Source: Daucus carota subsp. sativus (lineage: Eukaryota; Streptophyta; Magnoliopsida; Apiales; Apiaceae). From it: DNA of 64,000 bases. A program made the translations under genes and the position numbers. The notes beneath the pieces are model-generated. The model saw nothing but the letters and a program-made list of their open reading frames with translations, was not told where the DNA came from and did not search any database. The stretch spans positions 58,456,949-58,520,948 of the forward strand of contig NC_030383.2 in assembly GCF_001625215.2 (NCBI RefSeq), written 5' to 3'. This document shows positions 10,960 through 22,326 of the stretch, in pieces. Numbering within the stretch: position 1 is the first letter of the stretch; the number at the start of each line of letters is the position of its first letter.

Positions 10960-12955
10960 TTATCTACCGCTGGATAGAATGGATTCGACCACAGAGTATG
11001 ATTGAGTCGATGTGGTTAAAACATCAATTGTGTCATTCTCAAATGTAAATCCAGTTTGAGAAATGCTGAGATCAGATAATTCTGGCAATTGTTCATAACC
11101 ATCCAAGTACTGCACAACTTGTTGCATACTTGGCCTGACATTTGGATCGACACAAGAGCACAACAAGCCAAGCTTCAACACCAACTCCACTTCCTCTACG
11201 ACATAATCTACTCCCAGTTTGTGATCAACTGCTTGAATGATTTCACCTTTGTTCCATAAAGAACAAACCTGATCCACCAAAAGTACTTCTTTTCGTACAT
11301 CTATGGGCCTTCGACCACAAACAACCTCAAGTAGAAAGGCCCCGAAAGAGTAGACATCAGTGCTAGTTGTGGCCTTGCCAGTTCGAGCATGTTCAGGGGC
11401 TAAATATCCAATCGTTCCAACAACATGAGTAGTTTGAGTGTCGGTTCCATGATCATACAATCTTGATAGCCCAAAGTCTCCTAATCTTGCATTCATTTCA
11501 ATATCTAATAATACATTACTCGCCTTAACGTCTCTATGAATCACCACCTGGTCCCAATCTTGATGTAGATACTTCAGCCCTGCTGCCACCCCTTTGATGA
11601 CTCGAAATCTTTGCTTCCAGTTAAGCATAATGTCCGGGCTGTTGTGAAGGAACCTGTCCAAACTACCATTTGGCATATAGTCGTATACTAAAAGTAACTC
11701 TCCTTTACGACGACAATATCCCAGGAGTTGAACAATATTCCTATGCCTAAGTCTGCCAATACTAACAATTTCTGCAATAAATTCTCTCATCCCCTGTCTT
11801 GATTCATGGGAAACTTTTTTCACAGCAACTTCTATTTTGGAGATTGGTAAGACACCCCTGTATACCCTACCAAAACCTCCTATCCCCAAAAGCTCCTTAT
11901 CATCAAATCCTTCAGTGGCAACATAAAGGTCCTTGTACTTGAATCTATGTGGCCCATATTCAAGTTCCCAATCTTCGAGAACTTCTGCAAATTTCTTTTT
12001 CCTCCATCTGTAGTAAACTATGCCTGAAATTGTTAGTAACAAAATGATAACCAGTATTAATGGCAACTCAATTGTCAAAAATATATGTTTCTTTTTGGGC
12101 CCGATTCGAGGAAGCTTGGGGAGTTTTGAAAGTTCAAGCTCTCTAGCCATGCCATTCACCATGAAGCTCCATCCAAGAACATAATGAGCTGCAAAAGCTA
12201 AGGTACCCGTCGTGGAGGAAAAGCCTACATACATCTCTTCGTTTATAATTTTGTCAAGATCATAACGCAGAGACAAGAGTGGTTTCTTTGGCTTACCAAT
12301 CTTTATATATAGGAGCTAAAGTGACATTAATTTGCTTCTCCAAGTCACTATATTCCACCCAAAGTTGCATAATTTGTCCACCAGGGAGGGTCAAATTCTG
12401 AAACTCCTCATTGACATCATCAAAATAACCAGCTGGCCTAGAAACACTTGAATTCAAGCTATTAATATCTATGCCAACATGGTTATCATTGATATCTTGG
12501 AATTGCAGGTTCCGAAAGGTATCCAACTCCACTGCAAAAACATGGCTGCTTGCATTTCCATTGCTGGTGGGATTAAAGATACCAAGATACTCACTCGGAG
12601 CTGCAGCCGAGAGGTCTTTGGTTGGTGCAATAACGAAACTCATTCCATGAGCACTCACTTGGGAATACTTGGGAACTATGGCGAATACGAAAGTAGTGGA
12701 GAAAGAATAGACCAAAGAAGAATTAGTACCATTTTTCAAAGAGTCTTTGTTCTTGAAGGTAATTGAGTTGGAGTAAAAGGCTTGGCCTGCTACGAAAGTA
12801 GAATTGGTAAGCTTTAAGAGACCGTTGGGAGTGATGATGGCGACACCGCCGAGGCTGATGTTGTTAGATTGGAAGCCATTGAAGTGAAATTCTTGATCAG
12901 CAGAAACTAGTGTGTACATTAATTGAATCAGCAGGAAGGGAAGCTCAGCCAACAT
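10960..12955 (-). pseudogene. LecRK copy A1, frameshifted and promoter-deleted
   Basis: The first 216 or so residues (12955 to about 12311) encode the signal peptide and most of the lectin domain; the rest of the lectin domain, membrane helix and kinase are open in another frame (to 10960). Compared with copies at 19469 and 28320, a 4-bp TATA-type duplication near 12304-12311 (ctttatatatagg against ctttatagg) shifts the frame. The kinase half still has its lysine, HRD and DFG motifs. The about 160 bp immediately upstream that carry the TATA box in the 28320-30311 copy are missing. Two independent lesions make it a likely pseudogene. A kinase-only product starting inside the frame cannot be excluded. 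Confidence 0.88.
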
Positions 12956-13821
12956 ATTTAGTTATAGTGTCATGAAGATTCAAACCCTTGATCATCCGCT
13001 ACGACCAGGGGTGTCCTTCCGTAGACCGACACCACACACACTTTAATGTTTTGTAGAGTATAGTGTTATAAACTATTTTAAAGATTTTTTTGTTGAATAT
13101 AAATTTGATATTTAAATTTTTATTCAAAAAAAAATTAAAAATAAGTAAAAGAATTATATTTTATAAAAGCAGTGTGTCGAATAGTTAAAAAAATATAAAA
13201 ATGAATGAGACGGAAGTAATATTGTTAAATATATCAAATTTGTAGAATATATAATGACGAGGCTGAAAACCGATTTTGACTGGTCAGGTTCTACGAATTT
13301 ATGGACCACAACCCACACAGGCCAGCTGAACTATGACATGTATGATGCATACATATTTTTACAATTATGAGTATATACCATGCATAATAAGAGCAAGAAT
13401 TTTTTTCTCATTGTTCCTTTTTGTATTTTTTGCAGCATTAAATTCTACATACTCCTGTATGAGATAATTTATCTGGTAAATTCTGTAAATTTGAGATTCG
13501 AACCTTCGAAACAGTGAACTTTCAAAGCTGAAGAAAGTTGTCCTTTCGCTGTGCCTTGTACTTGCCGTCACTTCTCTTTCATCTACAGGGAAAGTATCTG
13601 GGTGGATTCCTGCTTCCAGTTGCAACTACAATCTATACGAAGAGTTGGCATTAGTAAATATTCCCACATAATTCATAGGTGTGCAAATCGCTGTATTCAT
13701 TTCATCTTTGTGTAAAAACAGCCAAGACGACATTTGTTATTCCGGTTTCATTACACGGTACTCTCTCCCATAACACATGCATGTCCTCTGTACACACAGA
13801 TTAAGATTTGTATATATATTA

Positions 13822-14078
13822 CTTCTTCCGTCCCATTTTAGTTGTTACATTTCCTTTTTTGTTGGTTAAATTGACTAATTTTTGACTAAAGATTACAGGT
13901 CATTTTTTCATTATTTTAAAAAACTGAAAATTACATCTTAAAGTAGATTAAAAGTTATTTCCGGTGGTATATGTTTTTTATTTTTTCAATTGATAAAATA
14001 TTAATAAATTCCAGTCAAATTTTGATCCATTTGACGGGCACAAAACCAAATGTGACAACTAAAATGGAACGGAGGAAG
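13822..14078. mobile_element. Stowaway MITE (block A)
   Basis: Inverted ends CTTCTTCCGTCCCATTTTAG and its near-complement (taaaatggaacggaggaag) are flanked by TA. The homologous site in copy C (about 36848-36856) reads straight through (tatatattatataatt) with a single TA, so this is a precise filled/empty pair. Confidence 0.85.
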
Positions 14079-14463
14079 TATATAATTAGAAAATTTTAAA
14101 ATTCTCATTTTGAATATTATTAAGAAGTACATCTAATCAACTAAAATTATGTGTCAATAGTCAAATGACTTGGAAAATACAATTATATAAAATTCAAACC
14201 CTTTAATATCTGCTGTAATTTCAACCACACAGGCCAGCTCAACTAGTATAACAAAACATTTAAAGTCACAATACTAGTGAAGAATCTTAAATTAGTTCTT
14301 TAACAAAAATCTTGAAAAAAGCATATCATATTTAGTTGATGAGAAAATAATAAATGATATTTAGTTTAGAATTTAAATCAATCAGATCAACCAATTTTAT
14401 AATTTTGTCCTACCATTTTCAACATGTCAGATCCATATATATATTTTTTTAAAAACGGCCGTT

Positions 14464-14596
14464 TGGTGCAATGGCTTCACCATTAAGCCTTAAGGCTAAT
14501 GTTTTCGGATTGGAAGCCATTGAAATTGAATCCAAATTCTTGATCAGCTAAAATTATTGCACACAGAAAATATTGTAGCAGCAAAAATGCAAGTTT
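14464..14596 (-). pseudogene. LecRK N-terminal relic (block A)
   Basis: On the minus strand this encodes a LecRK signal peptide and the first lectin strand (pattern LAFLLLQYFLCAIILADQ, then FNFNGFQSENISL), then breaks off. A MITE (14597-14820) separates it from its ATG at about 14825. The same relic without the MITE is at 37240-37369. Confidence 0.75.
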
Positions 14597-14820
14597 GCCG
14601 TTTGGCCAAGCTTAAAAAAAGTGATTCTATGCTTAAAGTAAAGAAGTGGAGTAGAAGTGAGAAGTAAATAAGTTAATAAAGTGTTTGGAAAAGAAGCAGA
14701 AGTTGTGAGAGAGAAGCTAGCATTCTCGGCTTTTTAAAAGTGTTTCTACTTCTTTACACAAACGGGTCAAGAAAAGCAGAAGCCAGAAACAGGAATTACT
14801 TCCGGTTCCCAAACAGCCCC
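14597..14820. mobile_element. MITE of the GGGGCCGTTTGG family (block A)
   Basis: The element starts gccgtttggccaagctt and ends cccaaacagcccc. Its interior (aagaagtggagtagaagtga; aaaagtgtttctacttcttt) matches 42478-42704 and, inverted, 47785-48011. It has inserted in the signal-peptide region of the LecRK relic; copy C lacks it. Insertion was accompanied by loss of a few target bases, so no clean duplication is seen here. Confidence 0.75.
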
Positions 14821-15494
14821 AACATGGTTGTCTACTTGTCTTGGCTTTTAGCATGAAGGAGCCTCACGCATGTGTTATATATTTCTACTAATTAATGAAG
14901 TTAAGGAGTCTATGCAACCCTTCACCAAGTTACAGAGACAAGCTGGTCCCTGGCTAGTCTTCTGCTAACAGCTGCCACAGATTTTGCATTGAAATTTCAA
15001 ACCCTCAATCATCGGCTGCAATTTCCACCACATAGACTCACTGAGCTGTAAGATCTCCCGTCACAAGCTGATGCATTGGTGCACGTATATTTCAGGATTC
15101 TTTCATGCCGCGGAATAAAGAAAGCGAACTTAGACTATAAGCCTGACTGAATTTCGAATAACAGTATTACATCTTATTTTTCAAGTCCTAACGTTATTAA
15201 ACCTTTTAAGTAGTTCTTGTCTTCTTGAAGATATTAAAATTGCAAGCTTTACTTCCAATTTTATGTTATCATAAGCAATTTACTTTTAACAATTCGTTAT
15301 TAAACCTTTTAAGTAGTTCTTGAAGATAATTACAACAAGAAACATGTCACCAGAGGATAGAGATCTCAAGATATCATAAGAACAACTTTATAAAATCAGA
15401 GTAAAGTGTACATCTTTTTGCTAATTTCATTCACTCTGTAAAAGACTGTTACTCAGACAAGATGAACTAGTGCGATGTCTTATATATAGCTCAT

Positions 15495-15620
15495 CTACCG
15501 CTGCTGAGAAATGATTCGACAGCAGATGACGGATGAGATGATGTGGTGAAATTACTGAATCCTCTGTCACTTTTGTACGCGATTTCAGACTGAGAAATAC
15601 TGTCAAAATAAGATAGCTCT
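15495..15620 (-). pseudogene. LecRK C-terminal relic (block A)
   Basis: These 126 bp, with 3' flank from about 14890 to 15494, match the end of the complete LecRK at 38019-40019 (stop codon, then the SSGR tail and the run to about residue 624). Similarity stops abruptly at 15620/15621, where copy C continues into the kinase and block A continues into unrelated sequence next to the EG45-like gene. This is a recombination or deletion breakpoint. Confidence 0.85.
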
Positions 15621-15761
15621 CACTAGTGCGATTTCAACCTGGTTGCATGATCAGTTGGGGTTGTCCGATTGAGACTTTTTCAAAGTATTAATGAAATCCG
15701 CTCTAAATTTGGCAAAAAAACAATTGATAACACACATACTTGTAATCCTTAAAAGAAAAAT

Positions 15762-16313
15762 CTAATCATAGAGAGGGCCGGTAACATTAACAACCATACG
15801 AGTAGGATCATTAGCCGTATCGGCTACTAAGTTAAAAAGAAATCTAGATATACATATATCATTGCTGGTTGCGCAGAGGTTGGGAGGACATTCATCAACA
15901 ATTATGACGTTGTGTTCGCCTTTGTTCTTGCATACTGGGGGACCTACACACGCAAATGTTATACGTTGGCCGCACATTTCTTTCCTAAACACTTTTCCCA
16001 CAGCTGCGACAGCTACTCCCATCTCTCTGTCTCCATAGCATAACGTTGCTGCGATCGAATCCATGTAAAAGAAATATGTGATAAATAAAATGTTGCATAG
16101 CTTAGAAAACTACATGCCAAATATATGTGTGTCAGGATTTCAATACAATTATAACATGCAAAATCATCATGTTTTTCTGATTTAAATTTCGCTATAGCAA
16201 TACTCACATTTAAAATCTTCCCTAAAAGTTGCGACAACAAGTTTTGACGAAGAGACGGAGGAGAGACTGCAAACAACAGCCAAGGTTATTAAAATCTTGA
16301 TCCCTGTATACAT
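15762..16313 (-). CDS. EG45-like / plant natriuretic peptide-like secreted protein (block A)
   Basis: Two exons: 16313-16208 and 16048-15762, joined across a 159-bp intron with GTGAGTA donor and a pyrimidine-rich acceptor ending GCAG. The joined reading frame gives 130 residues: a hydrophobic signal peptide (about 1-22, MYTGIKILITLAVVCS...), then a small double-psi beta-barrel domain with the family pattern CYGDREMGVAVAAV, CGQRITFAC, NVIIVDECPPNLC and an aspartate/asparagine-rich tail. Relatives are secreted, lack the expansin C-terminal domain, and include PNP-A, which affects ion and water transport, and citrus blight-associated p12. Seven cysteines remain in the mature part. The length matches the family. 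Its block B twin encodes the same protein. It lies between two LecRK-derived regions, so it was co-amplified with the receptor gene. Confidence 0.85.
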
Positions 16314-17323
16314 TGTTTTTTGAGGAATCTTGATGACCAGGTGATTGAGATCATTTGTTTTATAACTAGTTTGGTGAGACTATTTATTAATATATAGGTT
16401 TGGTTGTGGTAATGCATTGATCACCGCTAAAAATGTTTCAAATTTTGTCCCAAATAATGTGGAAAAAAATGATTGATTCTAATTGAGTAGTTTATGTGCA
16501 CACACAGATCTCATTACTATTATGTGACTGGAACTAATCAAATAATGCCAACTGATATTTGGATAAAAAGAAATTAGAAACAATTTTTAGATAGTATTTT
16601 CCATAAGAATAATATATGTTGATGGACAACCATTAAAATGCATTAGGAAAGATCACAAATGCATGCTACAGATTCTTGATCGCTAGCTAGATGATCGTGT
16701 AATCACCAAGACTTCCATGAAGGGAAAGACCAAAAGGCAGAGGCCATTAGTAGACGGTGATTTCTGCGGTTACTAATTACTTACTAATTACTAATTATTT
16801 TGATTTGAATATATTCGAGTATATTTGAAAATACTACTAGTACATAAGAGAATTAGAAAAAGTCAATAATTTGTCATAAAACAATTCAACTTTAGCTACA
16901 AAATATTAATTAATCTTAAAAGAACATGTGAACAACATAATTCAAACATGTGTTCGATATATTTAAGAAACAAGCAATAATATTTAAATAAGTAAAATTA
17001 TCCGTATAACAAAAAGACATAAATAAGTCAATAAGATAAAAATATAAAGAAATTAGATAAAAAAATTATTTTTATATTATACTAAGAAAAATCAAAATTT
17101 TTCGTGTGTGTATATATATATATATATTTATATTTATATTTATATTCGCGAGATATGCTATATATAAATTAGTGATATGTTATGTACAAATTAGTGATTT
17201 CTGTAGTTAAAAATAGTGATAAAAAACTGACCAGAAACTGATTTTTAATTTAGGCTAATTTGGTTTCTATTGGAGTAGGACTCTACATACATACATACAT
17301 ACATACATACATACATACATACA

Positions 17324-17356
<33 letters not shown>

Positions 17357-17541
17357 CCTTTGATAACAAGTTACTAAACAAGATCTCAACCAAAAAATTA
17401 GATTGAGGTTTTATTGAAAAACGTAAATAGAAAAAATGATAAGAGAGTGAACGGGTTCAATTGATTAGGGTTTTAGGATCTGAAAATGCAGAAGTGACGG
17501 GTTAAAACCCTAATTATGGGAGTCGACTCTCAAAACAAATA
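16314..17541. other. Intergenic, upstream of the EG45-like gene
   Basis: AT-rich sequence with the presumed promoter of the EG45-like gene just right of 16313. A CATA microsatellite lies at 17285-17352. No gene is seen. About 345 bp present in block B are absent at about 17097. Confidence 0.6.
17285..17352. repeat. CATA microsatellite (block A)
   Basis: About 17 uninterrupted tetranucleotide units. The block B counterpart at 26121-26204 has about 21. Confidence 0.95.
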
Positions 17542-17785
17542 CTCCGTCCATCTCATATTATGTGTTCTTTTTGGTTAATTTGATCAAAATTTGACCATTA
17601 ACTAAAAAATTATTTAATATTTTAAAATTTTGAAAATTAGATTTAAAGGGGATTAAATATATTTTCTAATAAAATAAAATTTTTTAATCTTTTTAAGTTG
17701 GATAATATGTGTAATTTGCGGTCAAAGTTTATTCAATTTGACTAATCAATAATCAAAATAAGACATATAATATGAGATGGGAGAG
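17542..17785. mobile_element. Stowaway-type MITE (block A)
   Basis: Inverted ends CTCCGTCCATCTCATATTAT and its inverse (ataatatgagatgggagag) flanked by TA. It is 244 bp, non-coding and present at the same place in block B. Confidence 0.8.
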
Positions 17786-18528
17786 TATATTTGTATCGAA
17801 TCAATCTTTTTAACAAGATTTTGGAAAGATAGTAGCGTGAACTCCCACAATATTTTTTTATGTTTCTTTATTTTATAATTTATATTACAATTACTACTAT
17901 GTTATTTCCTCTGTTCCCTTTTACATTTTCATTTTCAAAATAAATTTTGTTCCTATTTACATGTCCATTTAGACTTTCAAAACAAATTTAATGATAGTTT
18001 TAAAACTCTATCCCCATAATTTCTATTTCCAAAACTTGACTTATTTAAAACTTGGTTGAATGCACATTTTCAAGACATTAATTTGGGATATTCTACCATT
18101 TTCAAAATATTAATTAGAATTATTCAAGGAAAAATTTGTAGAATCAATTATTTCTTGACGTCAGACAATACTAGGTACCCAAATTATGTTCTCAAAATTG
18201 TTCTCAAATAGGTGATGTGTCAATTTGGAATGTTTATATGGGTGAGGTTGGTGTAACTATAGGGGTTCATGTCTATTTAATAGCTCGATATCTAGTTAGA
18301 CGATAACACGTGTAATTTGGGAAACTTTTGGAAAACTTTTTTTGGGTACCTAACATTTTCCATCTTAAATAGATCAACAGCCTTTCTTTTCTTTTCTTTT
18401 TTCCTAATTTGATCTAGAGGCATTTACTGTCACTGTTTGCATTTTTCTGGGAGGATGATCGGACGGTTTAGATTTGATCTGGTGAGGACTAGTCGTCATG
18501 TTTTGATTGGATGCAACTTAAAAAATTA
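17786..18528. other. Intergenic, block A
   Basis: AT-rich sequence without a recognisable gene. It contains two 'aggtaccca'/'gggtacct' motifs near 18173 and 18343 that could be ends of an old element; I could not define one. Confidence 0.4.
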
Positions 18529-18797
18529 CTCCCTCCGTCCCAATTTAGATAAGCATTTTCCTCATTTCACACATATTAAGAAGTATTAAATGATTGTTCC
18601 TTTTTTCCATCTTTACCCATATTTATTGTGTTAACTTCTTTTGTATGGAGTATTAGCTAGTGGTTCATTGAAAATGATAAATAAGAGAGGATAACAACGG
18701 AAGATTGTTGATAAATATGCATAGAAAAGTGAGAGGCTCAACTATTTTGGGATAAATTTTTTTCTCAAAAGGGTCATCTAATTTAAGATGGAGAGAG
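18529..18797. mobile_element. Stowaway MITE (block A)
   Basis: The left end is CTCCCTCCGTCCCAATTTAG and the right end is a diverged inverse (atctaatttaagatggagagag), flanked by TA. It is 269 bp and non-coding; block B has the same insertion. Confidence 0.75.
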
Positions 18798-19088
18798 TAG
18801 CAAATGTCAAGTGACTATGTCCTGAAGACTTGGCAGTGTCCGACTCCTACTATTACGATCACGCAGTTTATTCCCCTGCTCCTGTAAATCAAAGTTACTT
18901 AAGAGTTAAGAGTGATACCTACAAAGACCAGACTACTGGATCCTAATAATCATATCCAGAAGAAATGCCTGCTCATTGCATAAAGTAGAAGTTCCTGCCC
19001 TATCATATGGTCCAACAGATTACACCAAGGAAAAACATCTTTAGAGGTTAACAGCGTTCCAAGTCGGATGAGGTGCTAAGTTATATTA

Positions 19089-19213
19089 CGATGTCCAAGT
19101 CTGCCAACACTTTCGATTTCTAGTTTCTGCCATAAATTCTCCCATTCCATGAATTTCTTGAAACTCTTTTTACTACAACTTTTATTTCAGACGCCTGCAA
19201 GACACCTTTGTAA
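19089..19213 (-). pseudogene. LecRK kinase-domain relic in the 3' flank
   Basis: The sequence aligns with LecRK coding DNA for the region RHR...EIVSIGRL back to the catalytic lysine (compare about 5838-5960), with several substitutions and small gaps that break the frame. The same relic is at 27948-28072. It shows another LecRK once lay here. Confidence 0.7.
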
Positions 19214-19468
19214 ATCGACATAAATATACGTTGTAAATTGAGGAAAAAAGGAGATGTATTAAAAAGCTTCGTTTATAATCAAGTAACAAAATCGAAATTA
19301 TCTAGACAAGAGAAATATTTCTCATGCCGAAGGATAAAAAGTTAAATACCTCGTCTTATTCATGATATTTAGAATTAAACATCGACGTTTAAAAGGCAAA
19401 AAGATTATACGCGCTTACTGTTTATAACTAAGTACACACAATGAACTCTAAATATTACAAGTTGTGAT

Positions 19469-21460
19469 TTATCTACCGCTGGATAGAAAGGATTCGACCA
19501 CAGAGTATGATTGAGTCGATGTGGTCAAAACATCAACTGTGTCATTTTCAAATGTAAATCCAGTCTGAGAAATGCTAAGATCAGATAATTCTGGCAATTG
19601 TTCATAACCACCCAAGTACTGCACAACTTGTTGCATACTAGGCCTGACATTTGGATCGACACAAGAGCACAACAAGCCAAGCTTCAGCACCAACTCCACT
19701 TCCTCTACGACATAATCTACTCCCAGTTTGTGATCAACTGCTTGAATGATTTCACCTTTGTTCCATAAAGAACAAACCTGATCCACCAAAAGTACTTCTT
19801 TTCGTACATCTATGGGCCTTCGACCACAAACAACCTCAAGTAGAAAGGCCCCGAAAGAGTAGACATCGGTGCTAGTTGTGGCCTTGCCAGTTCGAGCATG
19901 TTCAGGGGCTAAATATCCAATCGTTCCAACAACATGAGTGGTTTGAGTGTCCGTTCCATGATCATACAATCTTGATAGCCCAAAGTCCCCTAATCTTGCA
20001 TTCATATCAATATCTAATAATACATTACTCGCCTTAACGTCTCTATGAATCACCACCTGGTCCCAATCTTGATGTAGATACTTCAGCCCTGCTGCCACCC
20101 CTTTGATGACTCGAAGTCTTTGCTTCCAGTTGAGCATAATGTCCGGGCTGTTGTGAAGGAACCTGTCCAAACTACCATTTGGCATATAGTCGTATACTAA
20201 GAGTAACTCTCCTTTACGACGACAATATCCCAAGAGTTGAACAATATTCCTATGTCTAAGTCTGCCAATACTTACAATTTCTGCAATAAATTCTCTCATC
20301 CCCTGTCTTGATTCATGAGAATCTCTTTTCACTGCAACTTCTATTTTGGAGACTGGTAAGACACCCCTGTATACCCTGCCAAAACCTCCTATCCCCAGGA
20401 GCTCCTTATCGTCAAATCCTTCAGTGGCAACATAAAGATCCTTGTACTTGAATCTATGTGGCCCATATTCAATTTCCCAATCTTCAAGAACTTCTGCAAA
20501 TTTCTTTTTCCTCCATCTGTAGTAAACTATGCCTGAAATTGTTAGTAACAAAATGATAACCAGTATTAATGGCAACTCAATTGTCAAAAATATATGTTTC
20601 TTTTTGGGCCCGATTCGAGGAAGCTTGGGGAGTTTTGAAAGTTCAAGCTCTCTAGCCATGCCATTCACCATGAAGCTCCATCCAAGAACATAATGAGCTG
20701 CAAAAGCTAAGGTACCCGTCGTGGAGGAAAAGCCTACATACATCTCTTCGTTTATAATTTTGTCAAGATCATAACGCAGAGACAAGAGTGGTTTCTTTGG
20801 CTTACCAATCTTTATAGGAGCTAAAGTGACATTAATTTGCTTCTCCAAGTCACTATATTCCACCCAAAGTTGCATAATTTGTCCACCAGGGAGGGTCAAA
20901 TTCTGAAACTCCTCATTGACATCATCAAAATAACCAGCTGGCCTAGAAACACTTGAATTCAAGCTATTAATATCTATGCCAACATGGTTATCATTGATAT
21001 CTTGGAATTGCAGGTTCCGAAAGGTATCCAACTCCACTGCAAAAACATGGCTGCTTGCATTTCCATTGCTGGTGGGATTAAAGATACCAAGATACTCACT
21101 CGGAGCTGCAGCCGAGAGGTCTTTGGTTGGTGCAATAACGAAACTCATTCCATGAGCACTCACTTGGGAATACTTGGGAACTATGGCGAATACGAAAGTA
21201 GTGGAGAAAGAATAGACCAAAGAAGAATTAGTACCATTTTTCAAAGAGTCTTTGTTCTTGAAGGTAATTGAGTTGGAGTAAAAGGCTTGGCCTGCTACGA
21301 AAGTAGAATTGGTAAGCTTTAAGAGACCGTTGGGAGTGATGATGGCGACACCGCCGAGGCTGATGTTGTTAGATTGGAAGCCATTGAAGTGAAATTCTTG
21401 ATCAGCAGAAACTAGTGTGTACATTAATTGAATCAGCAGGAAGGGAAGCTCAGCCAACAT
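19469..21460 (-). CDS. LecRK copy B1, intact reading frame, proximal promoter lost
   Basis: A single-exon 663-residue L-type lectin receptor kinase: signal peptide (1-19), legume-lectin domain (about 22-270), transmembrane helix (about 293-314), kinase (about 350-620) with K378, HRD and DFG intact. Its lectin half is the same as in copies A1 and C1. It has private changes in the kinase: L330I, I370V, V380D (an acidic residue two positions after the catalytic lysine) and F-to-L near residue 449. Immediately upstream, the sequence jumps from 'gttatagtg' to 'tcatgaagattc', lacking the about 160 bp with the TATA box that copy C1 keeps. The protein could be functional, but transcription may be altered or lost. 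Confidence 0.9.
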   Translation of the reverse strand: MLAELPFLLIQLMYTLVSADQEFHFNGFQSNNISLGGVAIITPNGLLKLTNSTFVAGQAFYSNSITFKNKDSLKNGTNSSLVYSFSTTFVFAIVPKYSQVSAHGMSFVIAPTKDLSAAAPSEYLGIFNPTSNGNASSHVFAVELDTFRNLQFQDINDNHVGIDINSLNSSVSRPAGYFDDVNEEFQNLTLPGGQIMQLWVEYSDLEKQINVTLAPIKIGKPKKPLLSLRYDLDKIINEEMYVGFSSTTGTLAFAAHYVLGWSFMVNGMARELELSKLPKLPRIGPKKKHIFLTIELPLILVIILLLTISGIVYYRWRKKKFAEVLEDWEIEYGPHRFKYKDLYVATEGFDDKELLGIGGFGRVYRGVLPVSKIEVAVKRDSHESRQGMREFIAEIVSIGRLRHRNIVQLLGYCRRKGELLLVYDYMPNGSLDRFLHNSPDIMLNWKQRLRVIKGVAAGLKYLHQDWDQVVIHRDVKASNVLLDIDMNARLGDFGLSRLYDHGTDTQTTHVVGTIGYLAPEHARTGKATTSTDVYSFGAFLLEVVCGRRPIDVRKEVLLVDQVCSLWNKGEIIQAVDHKLGVDYVVEEVELVLKLGLLCSCVDPNVRPSMQQVVQYLGGYEQLPELSDLSISQTGFTFENDTVDVLTTSTQSYSVVESFLSSGR

Positions 21461-22326
21461 ATTTAGTTATAGTGTCATGAAGATTCAAACCCTTGATCAT
21501 CCGCTACGACCAGGGGTGTCCTTCCGTAGACCGACACCACACACACTTTAATGTTTTGTAGAGTATAGTGTTATAAACTATTTTAAAGATTTTTTTGTTG
21601 AATATAAATTTGATATTTAAATTTTTATTCAAAAAAAAATTAAAAATAAGTAAAAGAATTATATTTTATAAAAGCAGTGTGTCGAATAGTTAAAAAAATA
21701 TAAAAATGAATGAGACGGAAGTAATATTGTTAAATATATCAAATTTGTAGAATATATAATGACGAGGCTGAAAACCGATTTTGACTGGTCAGGTTCTACG
21801 AATTTATGGACCACAACCCACACAGGCCAGCTGAACTATGACATGTATGATGCATACATATTTTTACAATTATGAGTATATACCATGCATAATAAGAGCA
21901 AGAATTTTTTTCTCATTGTTCCTTTTTGTATTTTTTGCAGCATTAAATTCTACATACTCCTGTATGAGATAATTTATCTGGTAAATTCTGTAAATTTGAG
22001 ATTCGAACCTTCGAAACAGTGAACTTTCAAAGCTGAAGAAAGTTGTCCTTTCGCTGTGCCTTGTACTTGCCGTCACTTCTCTTTCATCTACAGGGAAAGT
22101 ATCTGGGTGGATTCCTGCTTCCAGTTGCAACTACAATCTATACGAAGAGTTGGCATTAGTAAATATTCCCACATAATTCATAGGTGTGCAAATCGCTGTA
22201 TTCATTTCATCTTTGTGTAAAAACAGCCAAGACGACATTTGTTATTCCGGTTTCATTACACGGTACTCTCTCCCATAACACATGCATGTCCTCTGTACAC
22301 ACAGATTAAGATTTGTATATATATTA

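Larger units (their letters stand above)
10960..19468. repeat. Tandem duplication block A
   Basis: The block aligns base for base with 19469-28319 apart from scattered substitutions, a 4-bp insertion near 12305, a different CATA repeat length and about 345 bp absent near 17097. It holds the frameshifted LecRK, a LecRK N-terminal relic, a 126-bp LecRK tail and an EG45-like gene. The 3' flank of its LecRK does not match block B as closely, so the crossover probably lay within the LecRK genes. Confidence 0.9.

Noticed and set aside
12479-12766. 95-residue plus-strand frame, identical in three LecRK copies (also 20984-21271 and 29835-30122)
   Set aside because: It is antisense to the conserved lectin domain; its conservation follows from the gene on the other strand.
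15762-16276. Reading the EG45 exon alone as a 100-residue gene starting at 16064
   Set aside because: The upstream exon supplies a signal peptide and joins in frame through good splice sites, and the ATG at 16064 falls inside the intron.
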